A stretch of 64,000 nucleotides of DNA from CAVONB01 sp963697205. GTDB taxonomy: Bacteria > Pseudomonadota > Alphaproteobacteria > Rhizobiales > Hyphomicrobiaceae. The stretch spans positions 62,001 to 126,000 of the forward strand of contig CAVONB010000001.1 of NCBI GenBank assembly GCA_963697205.1, given 5' to 3'. A program made the translations under genes and the position numbers. Of the stretch, positions 17,819 to 26,051 are shown one piece after another. The notes under the pieces were generated by a model that made no database searches, was not told the origin of the DNA, and saw nothing but the letters and a program-made list of their open reading frames with translations. Every line of letters starts with the position of its first letter. Within the stretch, counting starts at the first letter, position 1.

Positions 17819-18795
17819 ATGGCGGATGCGCTCAAAGATCCGCGCGGGTTCGAGCGCATCGCACTGATCGGCATCGGCCTGATCGGCTCGTCGATTGCGC
17901 ACGCGGCGCGGCGCGGCGGTCTGGTCGGCACGATCGTCGGGCAGTGCGCGGACCGCGAGACGCGGGCGACGGCGCTGCGACTCGGGCATCGTCGATGACC
18001 GTGTTCGAGACGGCGGCCGATGCGGTGCGTGACGCCGATCTCGTCATCCTGTGCGTGCCGGTCGGCGCGTGCGGTGCGATCGCCGCGGAGATCGGGCCGC
18101 ACCTGAAGCCCGGCGCGATCCTGACCGACGTCGGCTCGGTCAAGGGCGCGATCGTGCGCGATGTCGGCCCGCACGTGCCGGCGGGCGTGCATTTCATTCC
18201 CGGCCATCCGATCGCCGGCACCGAGCACTCGGGTCCGGAAGCGGGCTTTGCCGAACTCTTCGACAACCGCTGGTGCATCCTGACACCGCTGCCGGGCGCG
18301 GATGGGGCCGCAGTGGAGCGGCTCGAAGCGTTCTGGGAGGCGCTCGGCTCCAACGTCGAGATCATGAGCGCCGGAGCATCACGACCTGGTGCTCGGCGAT
18401 CACCAGCCACGTGCCGCATCTGATCGCCTACAACATCGTCAACACGGCCGCGCATCTGGAGCGCGTCACCGACAGCGAGGTGATCAAGTTCTCGGCCGGC
18501 GGCTTCCGCGATTTCACGCGCATCGCTGCGTCCGATCCGACGATGTGGCGCGACGTGTTCCTCAACAACAAGGAAGCGGTGCTGGAGATGCTCGGCCGCT
18601 TCTCCGAGGACCTGACGGCCCTGCAGCGCGCGATCCGCTACGGTGACGGCGAGACGCTGTTCCGCTTGTTCACGCGAAGCGCGCGCGGTCCGCCGCGGCA
18701 TCATCGAGGCGGGCCAGGATACGGCGGCGCCCGACTTCGGCCGGCGGCCCGCAGCGCCGGCCCCGGATGCGCCGGCGAAACCGAAATCCGGCTGA
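17819..18795 (+). CDS. tyrC: Prephenate/arogenate dehydrogenase (frameshifted)
   Basis: An NAD-dependent oxidative decarboxylase of tyrosine synthesis. The nucleotide-binding start RIALIGIGLIGSSIAHAAR shows GxGxxG. It is followed by DADLVILCVPVGACG, ILTDVGSVKGAIV, HFIPGHPIAGTEHSGPEAG (prephenate site), NRWCILTPLPG, HDLVLAITSHVPHLIAYN and KFSAGGFRDFTRIAASDP. This order and these motifs are diagnostic of cyclohexadienyl dehydrogenase. Breaks occur near 17988, 18375 and 18680. It begins one base after the hisC stop and is followed at once by the chaC-like gene. Confidence 0.88.
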
Positions 18796-18801
18796 CGGTG
18801 C

Positions 18802-19540
18802 ATGCTGCGACCGACGCGCCCTGTCCGAACGGTCGACCGGCGTGCGGAGGCTTCGCGCCATCCCCAGGGGTTGTGGGTATTCGGCTACGGTTCGCTAATG
18901 TGGCGGCCGGGCTTTGCCCATGTGCGTGCCGAGCGCGCGCGTCTGACCGGCTATCATCGCGGCTTTTGCATCTACTCCATGCATCATCGGGGGACGCAAG
19001 CGCGACCCGGTCTTGTGCTGGGGCTCGACCGTTCGGGCGTGTGCGAGGGGATGGCCTTTCTCGTGGCGCCGGACCAGATCGGGCGAACGCTCGCCTATCT
19101 CACCGAGCGCGAGCAGGTGAGCGGTGTCTACCGGGAGACCCTGGTGCCGGTGACGCTGGAGGCGGGCACGCGGCCGGAGGTGATGGCGCTCACCTACATC
19201 GTGGAGCGCGCGCATCCGAGCTACGCCGGCGCGCTGCCGCTTGCCACGCAGGCCCATCTCATTCGCGGCGCGCGACGGGATCTCGGGCACGAACCTCGAC
19301 TATCTCGTCAACACGCTGGCACACCTTTTCCAGCTGGGGCTGCGCGAGCGGCAGCTCGAGCGGCTGATGGCGCTGATCGGGCCACACCTGGGCCGCGGCG
19401 AACCCCATGCGCACGTCAGTCCGCGCGCGCGCGCCGTGCGTTCCGTCGTCTGCCGGCATGGCTTTGAGGCGCCGCGTCTGAGAACCTATGAGCGCATGCG
19501 CTTCGTACATCGCAAGCATCTGGCCGGGCGCATGGCCTGA
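18802..19540 (+). CDS. Gamma-glutamylcyclotransferase, ChaC type (one frameshift)
   Basis: Converts gamma-glutamyl peptides, typically glutathione, to 5-oxoproline. The signature LWVFGYGSLMWRPGF is near residues 24-38. Further matches are LTGYHRGFCIYSMHHRGT, ARPGLVLGLDR, YLTEREQVSGVYRE and a C-terminal GTNLDYLVNTLAHLFQLG. The frame changes once near 19270-19275, in a GCGCG run, after which the reading continues to the stop at 19540. It starts seven bases after the tyrC stop, so it probably belongs to the same transcription unit. The C-terminal 50 residues are arginine-rich. Confidence 0.85.
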
Positions 19541-19568
19541 ACCGCGGCCAAGGGTTCCCGCGCGTCGC

Positions 19569-20003
19569 TCAGTGGCGAATGGCGGGCGGGATGTTGGTAC
19601 GCGCGGGCGGCTGCATGGCCCCGGCGCGCAGATCGAGCTCGATGCGACGCGATTCGAGAGCATTCGGCGCCAGCAGATGCGCGTGCACCTCGTTTGCGCC
19701 GAGGTTGGCACCGAGGTGACGCAGGTGCGCCAGGTTCACGGACGGCGCCTTGTTGGTGACGCGGCCGATCCTGAGGACCTGCCGTCTGCCATCGTCGCAA
19801 CGACGCACGAGGATGAAGTTCGCCGGTGGCAGCTCGGGGCAACCGATGAGGCTGTAGACCGTGTGCACGTAGGCGGCACCGGAGGCCCCGCGCCAGAACT
19901 TGAAACGGTCGCCGAGGTCGGCGGCGGGCATCGGGTCTGCGGCAGGCACGGGCGCGGGCGGCCGAAGACGACTGGCAGAAAGCTCGTGGATGGTGGCACT
20001 CAT
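19569..20003 (-). CDS. Conserved-looking hypothetical protein
   Basis: A 144-residue protein starting MSATIHELSASRLRPP; the frame extends a further seven codons to 20024. The N-terminal 25 residues are Pro/Ala-rich and probably disordered. The rest has regular alternating hydrophobic pattern: DRFKFWRGASGAAYVHTVYS, PANFILVRRCDDGRRQVLRI, then a segment rich in Leu and Ala with HLRHLGANLGANEVHAHLLA. No known domain is recognised. It is convergent with the chaC-like gene and has its own promoter region upstream. The coding call rests on the frame, the codon pattern and the protein-like composition. Confidence 0.6.
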   Translation of the reverse strand: MSATIHELSASRLRPPAPVPAADPMPAADLGDRFKFWRGASGAAYVHTVYSLIGCPELPPANFILVRRCDDGRRQVLRIGRVTNKAPSVNLAHLRHLGANLGANEVHAHLLAPNALESRRIELDLRAGAMQPPARTNIPPAIRH

Positions 20004-20290
20004 GACAACCCTCATGCACATCACGACGCGTGGCCGGTGTCACCACGACCGGCCGAAGGTGACAGCATCCGCCCTCCTCGCGGTCCCGCGCTGTCACGCG
20101 GGGAACGTTGCCGCGGCGAGCGGGCCGAAATTTGGCCAAGGCGGCACGACTTCGGGGCAATCGACAGGGAAGCCGCGAACGCCTGCCGACCCGCGCCCAT
20201 AGGCTCGGGGAGAGGATTTTCGGGCGTGACGACAGCTTGCCGGGCGCATGGCGAGGGGCTTGCGAAGCGGCAAACGCGTGGCGCGCCGGT

Positions 20291-21274
20291 TCAGGGCTCG
20301 ACGACGACGGTGCCGAGCTTGCCGCCGGCCTCGACGAGCTCGTGGGCGTGTGCGGTCTCGGGCAGCGTGAAGCGCGCGGCGACCGTCAGTATGCGGCGGC
20401 CGGAACGCAGCCAAGCGGTGATGTCGGACTGGGCGCGTTTCCTCGCCTCGTGCGGGACGGTTGCGAGGTAGACGGCGTGCAGCGCGAGGTTCTTGCGGAT
20501 CAGCTGATAGACGGGGACGGTCGGCTCGCGCTCAGTGATCGAGGCATAGGTGGCGATCGATCCGCGGTCGCGGACGGCGGCCAGCGTGGCTGCGAGGTTG
20601 CCGGCGAAATCCACGTCGACGACGTGATCGACGCCCTTGCCGCCGGTGATCCCGGCGATGCGCGCGGCGACGTCCTCGCGCTTGTAGTCGATCGTGTGAT
20701 CGGCGCCGCCGGCCGTTGCGTGGGCGGCCTTGTCCTCGCTGCTGACAGTGGCAATGACGGTTGCGCCGGCCCAGCGGGCGAGCTGCACTGCGTAGTGGCC
20801 GACGGCGCCGGCGCCGCCGGTGACCAGGACCGTGCGTCCCTGGACGGGGCCCGCCACGAACAGCGAGCGATGCGCGGTCATGCAGGGGATGCCGAGGGTA
20901 GCGCCCTCGGCGAAGGAGACACCGGGCGGCAAGAGGCTGACGAGGTCGGCGTCCAATGCGATGTATTCAGCCGCCGTGCCGAAGGCGCGTCCACCGCGCT
21001 GACCGTTGTAGAGCCAGACGCGCTGGCCGACCCAGGCCTGATCAACTCCGGGGCCGACGGCTTCGACGATTCCGGCGCCGTCGCTATTGGGGATGACGCG
21101 CGGTCCCGCCATCGGCCCGTTGGTGCCTTTGCGCCAGTAGGTGTCGGCCGGATTGATGCCCGAGGCGTGCAGGCGCACGAGAACCTCGCCGGCAGCCGGT
21201 ATTGGCGTCGGCATGTCGCCGGTGACCAGGACCTGTGTGGCGGCGCCGTTGCGCTCGTACCAGACCGCGCGCAT
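20291..21274 (-). CDS. NADPH:quinone oxidoreductase (MDR superfamily)
   Basis: A 327-residue zinc-independent medium-chain reductase. The N-terminal GroES-like domain has GEVLVRLHASGINPADTYWRKG and NSDGAGIVEAVGPGV. The Rossmann core has the cofactor loop VLVTGGAGAVGHYAVQLAR, followed by VIATVSSEDKA and GVDHVVDVDFAGN. No structural zinc cysteines are present, as expected for the quinone oxidoreductase branch. The C-terminus LGTVVVEP is typical. Such enzymes reduce quinones or enones in detoxification; the real substrate is unknown. The family B repeat and two REP-like units lie in its upstream region. Confidence 0.9.
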   Translation of the reverse strand: MRAVWYERNGAATQVLVTGDMPTPIPAAGEVLVRLHASGINPADTYWRKGTNGPMAGPRVIPNSDGAGIVEAVGPGVDQAWVGQRVWLYNGQRGGRAFGTAAEYIALDADLVSLLPPGVSFAEGATLGIPCMTAHRSLFVAGPVQGRTVLVTGGAGAVGHYAVQLARWAGATVIATVSSEDKAAHATAGGADHTIDYKREDVAARIAGITGGKGVDHVVDVDFAGNLAATLAAVRDRGSIATYASITEREPTVPVYQLIRKNLALHAVYLATVPHEARKRAQSDITAWLRSGRRILTVAARFTLPETAHAHELVEAGGKLGTVVVEP

Positions 21275-21350
21275 TCAGGTTTCTCCCGTTCGTGTTGGTT
21301 TTGGCGCTGCTCGTCGTGTGGGCGACGGCTTGGTTGGGGATGCTTGCTTA

Positions 21351-21421
21351 GGAACAGGCACCATATTCTTCCGTGTGATTGTCGCCGGTTCTTCGTCCAA
21401 TACAGAAAATGGTGACTGTCC
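21351..21421. repeat. Long inverted repeat (family B, copy 3, degenerate)
   Basis: Arms GGAACAGGCACCATATTCT (21351-21369) and AGAAAATGGTGACTGTCC (21404-21421) are imperfect inverted copies around a 34-base loop. They share the CACCATTTT core with copy 2. Confidence 0.65.
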
Positions 21422-21427
21422 ACGGGC

Positions 21428-21492
21428 CGGATGCCCACTCCGCATCCGCGCTTTCTTGTTTGCGCTCCGGATACCCACTCCGCATCCGCGCT
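21428..21492 (+). repeat. Tandem pair of REP-like units (family A)
   Basis: Two 25-base units at 21428-21452 and 21468-21492 (CGGATGCCCAC and CGGATACCCAC, each followed after a short loop by GCATCCGCG), separated by 15 bases. The second unit abuts the stop codon of the leftward Crp-type gene, a typical REP position. Confidence 0.75.
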
Positions 21493-22186
21493 AGTCCAGA
21501 TTGGCGATGGCGATCAGCGGATCGATCTGGCAGGTGAGCTTCGTGCCGTCGCGCTCGATGGCGCCCTGGTCCTCCAGTGCGACGAGTGCGGCGTTGACCT
21601 TGGGGCGGCTCGCGCCGATGAGCAGGGCGAGCTCGCTCTGCGACATGCCGAGATCGATCATCGCGCTGCCGTCGCGCTGCTCGGGATACTTCTGGCGCAA
21701 CGTGGTCAGAAAGAAACGAGCGAGGCGGACCTCGATGGGATGCAGCGCGATCGCTTCGAGCTGGTGATCGGCGTCGCGCAGGCGCGCACACAGCAGTTCG
21801 ATGGCGGCGCGGGCGACCTCGGGCTTGGCCTCGATCAGCCGGCGCAGGGCGCCCTGGCCCAGCGTCATGACCTTGGTTGCGGTGACGGCTGTGGCGTCGG
21901 CGGTGCGTGGTCCGCCGTCGAGCGTCGCGATCTCGCCGAACACGGCGCCGGGGCCGGCGTGCCAGAACGACAGCTCGCGGCCTTCCACCGTCAGCACCGA
22001 CAGGCGGACGCGGCCCTGGGTGACCAGATAGAGGTCGCGGCCGGGATCACCGCGGGAAAAGATCACCTGGCCGGGCGCATAGGCTGCGGGGCGCATCTCG
22101 TTCGCGACGGTCTTGCGATCGGCCTCGCCGAGCTGCCCGAACAGGCGCGAGAGCCCCAGCATGTCGTGGATCGCGGTGGTCGGCAT
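21491..22186 (-). CDS. Crp/Fnr-family transcriptional regulator
   Basis: A 231-residue regulator. The N-terminal cyclic-nucleotide-binding barrel is recognisable: YAPGQVIFSRGDPGRDLYLVTQGRVRLSV, then FWHAGPGAVFGEIATLDGGPRTADATA. The FGE and the PRTADA parts occupy the phosphate-binding position and keep the Arg of a cAMP-type site. The C-terminal winged helix is MIDLGMSQSELALLIGASRPKVNAAL. No Fnr-type cysteine cluster is visible, so this is the Crp rather than the oxygen-sensing branch. Targets are unknown. The gene is leftward with the maf gene divergent. Confidence 0.9.
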   Translation of the reverse strand: MPTTAIHDMLGLSRLFGQLGEADRKTVANEMRPAAYAPGQVIFSRGDPGRDLYLVTQGRVRLSVLTVEGRELSFWHAGPGAVFGEIATLDGGPRTADATAVTATKVMTLGQGALRRLIEAKPEVARAAIELLCARLRDADHQLEAIALHPIEVRLARFFLTTLRQKYPEQRDGSAMIDLGMSQSELALLIGASRPKVNAALVALEDQGAIERDGTKLTCQIDPLIAIANLD

Positions 22187-22433
22187 GGCTATCGGGTTGC
22201 TCCGGTGGTGCGGTCGTGCGCGCGGTGGGGCGAGTTTAGCGGAGATCGTGGCGGGCGACCATGTTTTGGCCGCGAGGGGTCAGCAAGAGTGGGCGAGGGG
22301 GCTGCCGCCTCTTGCATCGGAAGGGCGATACGGCGCATACCCGTAGGGGCATAGTGGTGCGGGCGGCGGCGGTGCCGTGGCCGCGCACGGCTCGCATTTT
22401 CGGCATGACATCGGACGATACGAGCGACCGCGC

Positions 22434-23174
22434 ATGGACAAGGCTTCTTTCCTCAACGTCCTGTCCCGAACCGACGGACCCCGCCGGGAGACGCTCAGGC
22501 GCGAGCTCGCGCGCACGCGCCCGGCCGGCAAGGGCGACGAGACGACCCGCAAGCTGGTGCTGGCCAGCGGCAGCCCGCGGCGGCTGACGCTGCTGAAGCA
22601 GGTCGGCGTGGTGCCCGACGCGTTGCGGCCGGCGTCGATCGACGAGACGCCGCGGCGGGGGGAGATGCCGCGCTCGCTGGTGACGCGGCTGGCGCGCGCC
22701 AAGGCTGAGATGGCGCGCAACCAGATCGCCAACGACCGCGACATCGCGGATGCCTACGTGCTCGCCGCCGACACCATCGTCGCCGTCGGCCGGCGCATCC
22801 TGATCAAGCCGAAATACATGGAGGAGGCAGTCGCCTCGCTGCGGCTGTTGTCGGGCCGCGCACACCGGGTGCTGACGGGCATCTGCATCGTCACGCCCGA
22901 CGATCGGGTGCGCAGCAAGATCGTCGACACGCGCGTGCGCTTCAAGCGGCTGTCGGATGCGGAAATCGAGGCGTATGTGGCTTCGCGCGAATGGCAGGAC
23001 AAGGCGGGGGGCTATGCGATCCAGGGGCTCGCCGGGGCGTTCGTCGAGAAGATCGTGGGTTCTTATACGAACGTCGTCGGTCTGCCGCTGACGGAGATCG
23101 TCAACATGCTGGTCGGTGAGGGATTTGCGATCCACAAGGCGTGGCTCGACGCCGCCGACGCGGACCCGCAATAG
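22434..23174 (+). CDS. maf: Maf-family nucleotide pyrophosphatase
   Basis: Hydrolyses non-canonical or dTTP/UTP nucleoside triphosphates to monophosphates. The Maf signature KLVLASGSPRRLTLLKQ is near residues 40-56, followed by PASIDETPRRGE, VTRLARAKAE, YVLAADTIVAVGRRIL, LLSGRAHRVLTG and GGYAIQGLAGAFVEKIVGSY. The length (246 residues) is about 40 more than usual because of a charged N-terminal extension (MDKASFLNVLSRTDGPRRE). ATG 22434 was chosen for its clean run into this extension; a later start would give the standard length. yacG follows two bases after the stop, as in other alphaproteobacteria. Confidence 0.9.
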   Translation: MDKASFLNVLSRTDGPRRETLRRELARTRPAGKGDETTRKLVLASGSPRRLTLLKQVGVVPDALRPASIDETPRRGEMPRSLVTRLARAKAEMARNQIANDRDIADAYVLAADTIVAVGRRILIKPKYMEEAVASLRLLSGRAHRVLTGICIVTPDDRVRSKIVDTRVRFKRLSDAEIEAYVASREWQDKAGGYAIQGLAGAFVEKIVGSYTNVVGLPLTEIVNMLVGEGFAIHKAWLDAADADPQ

Positions 23175-23176
23175 AG

Positions 23177-23425
23177 ATGGTGGGCGACGACACTTCCCGG
23201 GGTCGCACGCAGCGCCCCTGCCCGATCTGCAAGGAGCAGCCGCCGGTGCCGGCGTTCCGGCCGTTCTGCTCCAAGCGATGCGCGGACCGCGACCTTTCGC
23301 GTTGGCTTTCGGGGAGCTATGCCATCGCCGGCCGCGAGGACGACGAGGACGACGGCGGGCCCGAGATGCCCGGCTTCAAGGGCGGGCGGCCGGAAGCGGC
23401 CAACGACGATCACGCCGACGACTGA
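23177..23425 (+). CDS. yacG: DNA gyrase inhibitor / zinc-binding protein YacG
   Basis: An 82-residue small zinc protein. The C4 zinc site is visible in RPCPICKEQPPV and FCSKRCADRDLSRWLSGSYA; the tail is acidic (REDDEDDGG). This is the typical length and motif order of YacG, which binds GyrB and inhibits gyrase in E. coli. The ATG at 23177 lies two bases after the maf stop (maf-yacG operon). A longer reading from inside maf was rejected. Confidence 0.9.
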   Translation: MVGDDTSRGRTQRPCPICKEQPPVPAFRPFCSKRCADRDLSRWLSGSYAIAGREDDEDDGGPEMPGFKGGRPEAANDDHADD

Positions 23426-23468
23426 AGGGCGCGCGGGCGCTCAGACCGGCGATCGCAGCGGCTGCGGC

Positions 23469-24510
23469 TCAGGGCTGCCAGGGCCGCTTTTCCTGCGGAT
23501 CGGCGGCGGCTTCCTTTTCTTCCGCCCTGCCGATCTCGCGCACCAGGGCGAACAGCGCCTCCTTGATGCCTTGGCCCGAAACCGCCGACAGGACCAGCGG
23601 CTTCTTGCGGGCGGCGGCCTTCAGAGCCTCGGTGCGGGCGGCCAGCGTCTCGGCGTCGAGCGCATCGCACTTTGAGAGCGCGACGATTTCCTTCTTCTTG
23701 TCGAGGTCGCCGCCGTAGGCCTTCAGCTCGCGGCGGACGGTGCGATAGGCGGCTGCGACGTCCTCCTCCGTGCCGTCGACCAGATGCAGCAACACGCGGC
23801 AGCGCTCGACGTGGCCGAGGAAGCGTGTGCCGAGACCGGCGCCTTCGTGCGCGCCCTCGATCAGTCCGGGGATGTCGGCGAGCACGAAGTCGGTGTCGCC
23901 GGCGCGGACGACGCCGAGGTTGGGATGCAGTGTCGTGAACGGGTAGTCGGCGATCTTTGGCTTGGCGGCGGAGACCGCGGCCAGGAACGTCGACTTGCCG
24001 GCATTCGGCAGCCCGACGAGGCCGGCGTCGGCGATCAGCTTCATGCGGAGCCAGATGGTCAGATCCTCGCCCGCCTGCCCTGGGTTGGCGCGCCGCGGCG
24101 CCTGATTGGTCGAACTCTTGAAGTAGGCGTTGCCGAAGCCGCCGTTGCCGCCCTTGGCGAGGCGCACGCGCTGGCCCGGTGCGGTGAGGTCTGCGAGCAG
24201 GGTCTCATCGTCCTCAGCGTAGATCTCCGTGCCGGGCGGCACCTTGATCACGCAGTCTTAGCCGTCGGGGCCGGTGCGATTGCGGCCCATGCCGGGCGTG
24301 CCGCTCCTGGCCTTGAAGTGCTGCTGGTAGCGGTAGTCGATCAGCGTGTTGAGATTGTCGACGCACTCGGCCCAAACGTCGCCGCCGCGTGCCGCCGTTG
24401 CCGCCGTCGGGGCCGCCGAACTCGATGAATTTCTCGCGGCGGAAGCTGATGCAACCGGCGCCGCCGTCACCCGACTTGATGTAGATCTTGGCCTGGTCGA
24501 GAAATTTCAT
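23469..24510 (-). CDS. obgE: GTPase ObgE/CgtA (frameshifted)
   Basis: An essential GTPase of late 50S ribosome assembly. The Obg domain starts MKFLDQAKIYIKSGDGGAGC with GGPDGGNGG. The G domain has GLPNAGKSTF (P-loop), DIPGLIEGAHEGAGLG (switch II) and LSKCDALD (the NKxD equivalent). The frame breaks twice, near 24390 (GGNGG-RGGDVW) and near 24258, where an apparent stop interrupts RTGPDG before CVIKVPPGT. All domains remain recognisable, so single-base errors are likely. The GNAT gene upstream overlaps by four bases (ATGA), and rpmA-rplU precede it in the same direction. Confidence 0.92.
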
Positions 24511-25016
24511 GGGCAGCGCGCCTCGAACGCCTCGCGCGTGAGCACGGTCGATTTACCGGGAACGGTACCGCCGCGCGCATTGATGTGCAGGTCGCAAGTG
24601 CCGACCTGGACGAATCCGAGCTTCTCTTGGACGCGCCAGGAGGCTTGGTTGTCGACGAGGAAGGACGAATGGAGTGGCTCGTCGCCCACGTCCGCGAAAA
24701 AGGCAGCGATCAATGCCTCGGCGGCCTCGGTCATCAATCCCTTGCCCCAGTGACGCTTTCCAAGCCAGAAACCCAGGTGATAATCCGTCTGGCGCGCGGA
24801 GATGCTGATGGCGCCGACAGCCTCACCCTGGTGCTCGATGACGAACGCGCTCGACGTCCGCACGAACTCTTCGGCAAGCTCGCGCGGATAAGGCCATGGT
24901 GGGCGCGCGATCATGCTTATCACGTCCCAGTCGGCGATGTTGCGATAGATGTCGTCGACGTCCTGCAGCCGTGGCTGGCGAAGCAGGAGCCGTGTCGACC
25001 TTACCGTCCGTGACAT
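24507..25016 (-). CDS. GNAT-family N-acetyltransferase
   Basis: A 169-residue RimJ-type acetyltransferase. It starts MSRTVRSTRLLLRQPRLQDV, followed by SAFVIEHQGEAVGAISI, then the acetyl-CoA loop LGFWLGKRHWGKGLMTEAAEALI and NQASWRVQEKLGFVQVG. The ATG at 25016 was chosen because the preceding in-frame residues (MRLRSAARVEA) are not family-like. The stop overlaps the obgE start (ATGA), consistent with translational coupling. This rpmA-GNAT-obgE order is common in alphaproteobacteria. The acceptor is unknown; ribosomal protein N-termini are one possibility. Confidence 0.88.
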   Translation of the reverse strand: MSRTVRSTRLLLRQPRLQDVDDIYRNIADWDVISMIARPPWPYPRELAEEFVRTSSAFVIEHQGEAVGAISISARQTDYHLGFWLGKRHWGKGLMTEAAEALIAAFFADVGDEPLHSSFLVDNQASWRVQEKLGFVQVGTCDLHINARGGTVPGKSTVLTREAFEARCP

Positions 25017-25051
25017 TGCTTCAACTCTTGCGGCGCTGCGCAAACGCAAAC

Positions 25052-25078
25052 AGGGGGAGACGCCGGTCGCCTCCCCCT
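25052..25078 (-). terminator. Hairpin downstream of rpmA
   Basis: Stem AGGGGGAGACG / CGCCTCCCCCT with a five-base loop and one mismatch. On the minus strand it is followed by a moderately T-rich stretch. It lies between rpmA and the GNAT gene and may attenuate transcription into GNAT-obgE. Confidence 0.55.
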
Positions 25079-25106
25079 ACGACAGGTGTCGGACGCTTGG
25101 CGTCGC

Positions 25107-25379
25107 TTATTCAGCGGCCTCGAGCTTTGCCGGCACGACCGAGACGTAGGTGCGATCGTCGCGCTTGGTCTCGAACTTCACGGTGCCGTCGACCAGTGCG
25201 AAGATCGTGTGGTCGGTGCCGAGACCGACGTTCTTGCCCGGCTTCCACTTCGTGCCGCGCTGGCGTACGAGGATGTTGCCGGCAATCACGCTCTCGCCGC
25301 CGTAGCGCTTGACGCCCAGCATTTTCGGGTTGCTGTCGCGGCCGTTCTTGGTGGAGCCGCCGGCTTTTTTCTGTGCCAT
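25107..25379 (-). CDS. rpmA: 50S ribosomal protein L27
   Basis: A 90-residue ribosomal protein. The N-terminus MAQKKAGGSTKNGRDSNPKM and the following LGVKRYGGE, NILVRQRGTKW and GLGTDHTIFALVDG are diagnostic of L27. The start is preceded by AAAGGATATTGACCC. It follows rplU by 62 bases, the normal order. The gene is intact. Confidence 0.97.
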   Translation of the reverse strand: MAQKKAGGSTKNGRDSNPKMLGVKRYGGESVIAGNILVRQRGTKWKPGKNVGLGTDHTIFALVDGTVKFETKRDDRTYVSVVPAKLEAAE

Positions 25380-25441
25380 GGGTCAATATCCTTTTGCATG
25401 TGTCGGGTTGAGCGGGGGCGCGGTGGTCGCGCCGTCGTCCG

Positions 25442-25756
25442 TCAAGCGCCGACGATGTCCTTGATGCGAACCTCGGTGAGGTCCTGGCGATGGCCTTTCT
25501 TGCGGCGCGAATTCTTGCGGCGGCGCTTCTTGAAGGCGATGATCTTGCGGCCGCGGGTCTGCTCGACCAGCTCGGCGGTGACCTTGGCGCCCGGCACGGT
25601 CGGCGTGCCGATCTTGACGCCGGAGCCGGAGCCGACCATCAGCACCTCGGTGAACTCGATGGTGTTGCCGGCCTCGCCATCGAGGCGCTCGATGGTGAGA
25701 ACGTCGTCCTGGGCGACGCGGTATTGCTTGCCGCCCGTCTTGATGACTGCGTACAT
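25442..25756 (-). CDS. rplU: 50S ribosomal protein L21
   Basis: A 104-residue ribosomal protein: MYAVIKTGGKQYRVAQDD at the start, then KIGTPTVPGAKVTAELV and the L21 core IIAFKKRRRKNSRRKKGHRQ. It heads the rplU-rpmA unit. About 295 bases upstream hold no gene and should contain its promoter and leader. Confidence 0.97.
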   Translation of the reverse strand: MYAVIKTGGKQYRVAQDDVLTIERLDGEAGNTIEFTEVLMVGSGSGVKIGTPTVPGAKVTAELVEQTRGRKIIAFKKRRRKNSRRKKGHRQDLTEVRIKDIVGA

Positions 25757-26051
25757 CGTTCAATCCTCTGTGCCGGTCCGTTTGCGCAGCGGCCGGCGGT
25801 TCTGCCGCGCCCTGTGGCGCCACCGTTCATCCCGGGTCGCCCCGATGGATGGCCCTCGAGGGGCAATGGCGGACTTTTGAAGGCGGTCTGGACCGCCGAG
25901 CCTCGGGCAGCGCTATTTATTGCGCCAGCCGGTGAGGGCGGGCACTGAAGCCCGTCTTATGATCGAGGGACCGCGCATTGTCAACGCGCGCGAGGGCTGG
26001 GAAGACGGGACGTGCGGGGACTGCGGGGGCCGGCTGGCGGCCGGCTGAGCC

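Noticed and set aside
23469..24510. Treating obgE, metX, hisC and other broken genes as pseudogenes
   Set aside because: Motifs are all retained, breaks lie in homopolymers and obgE is normally essential, so sequencing error is the better explanation.
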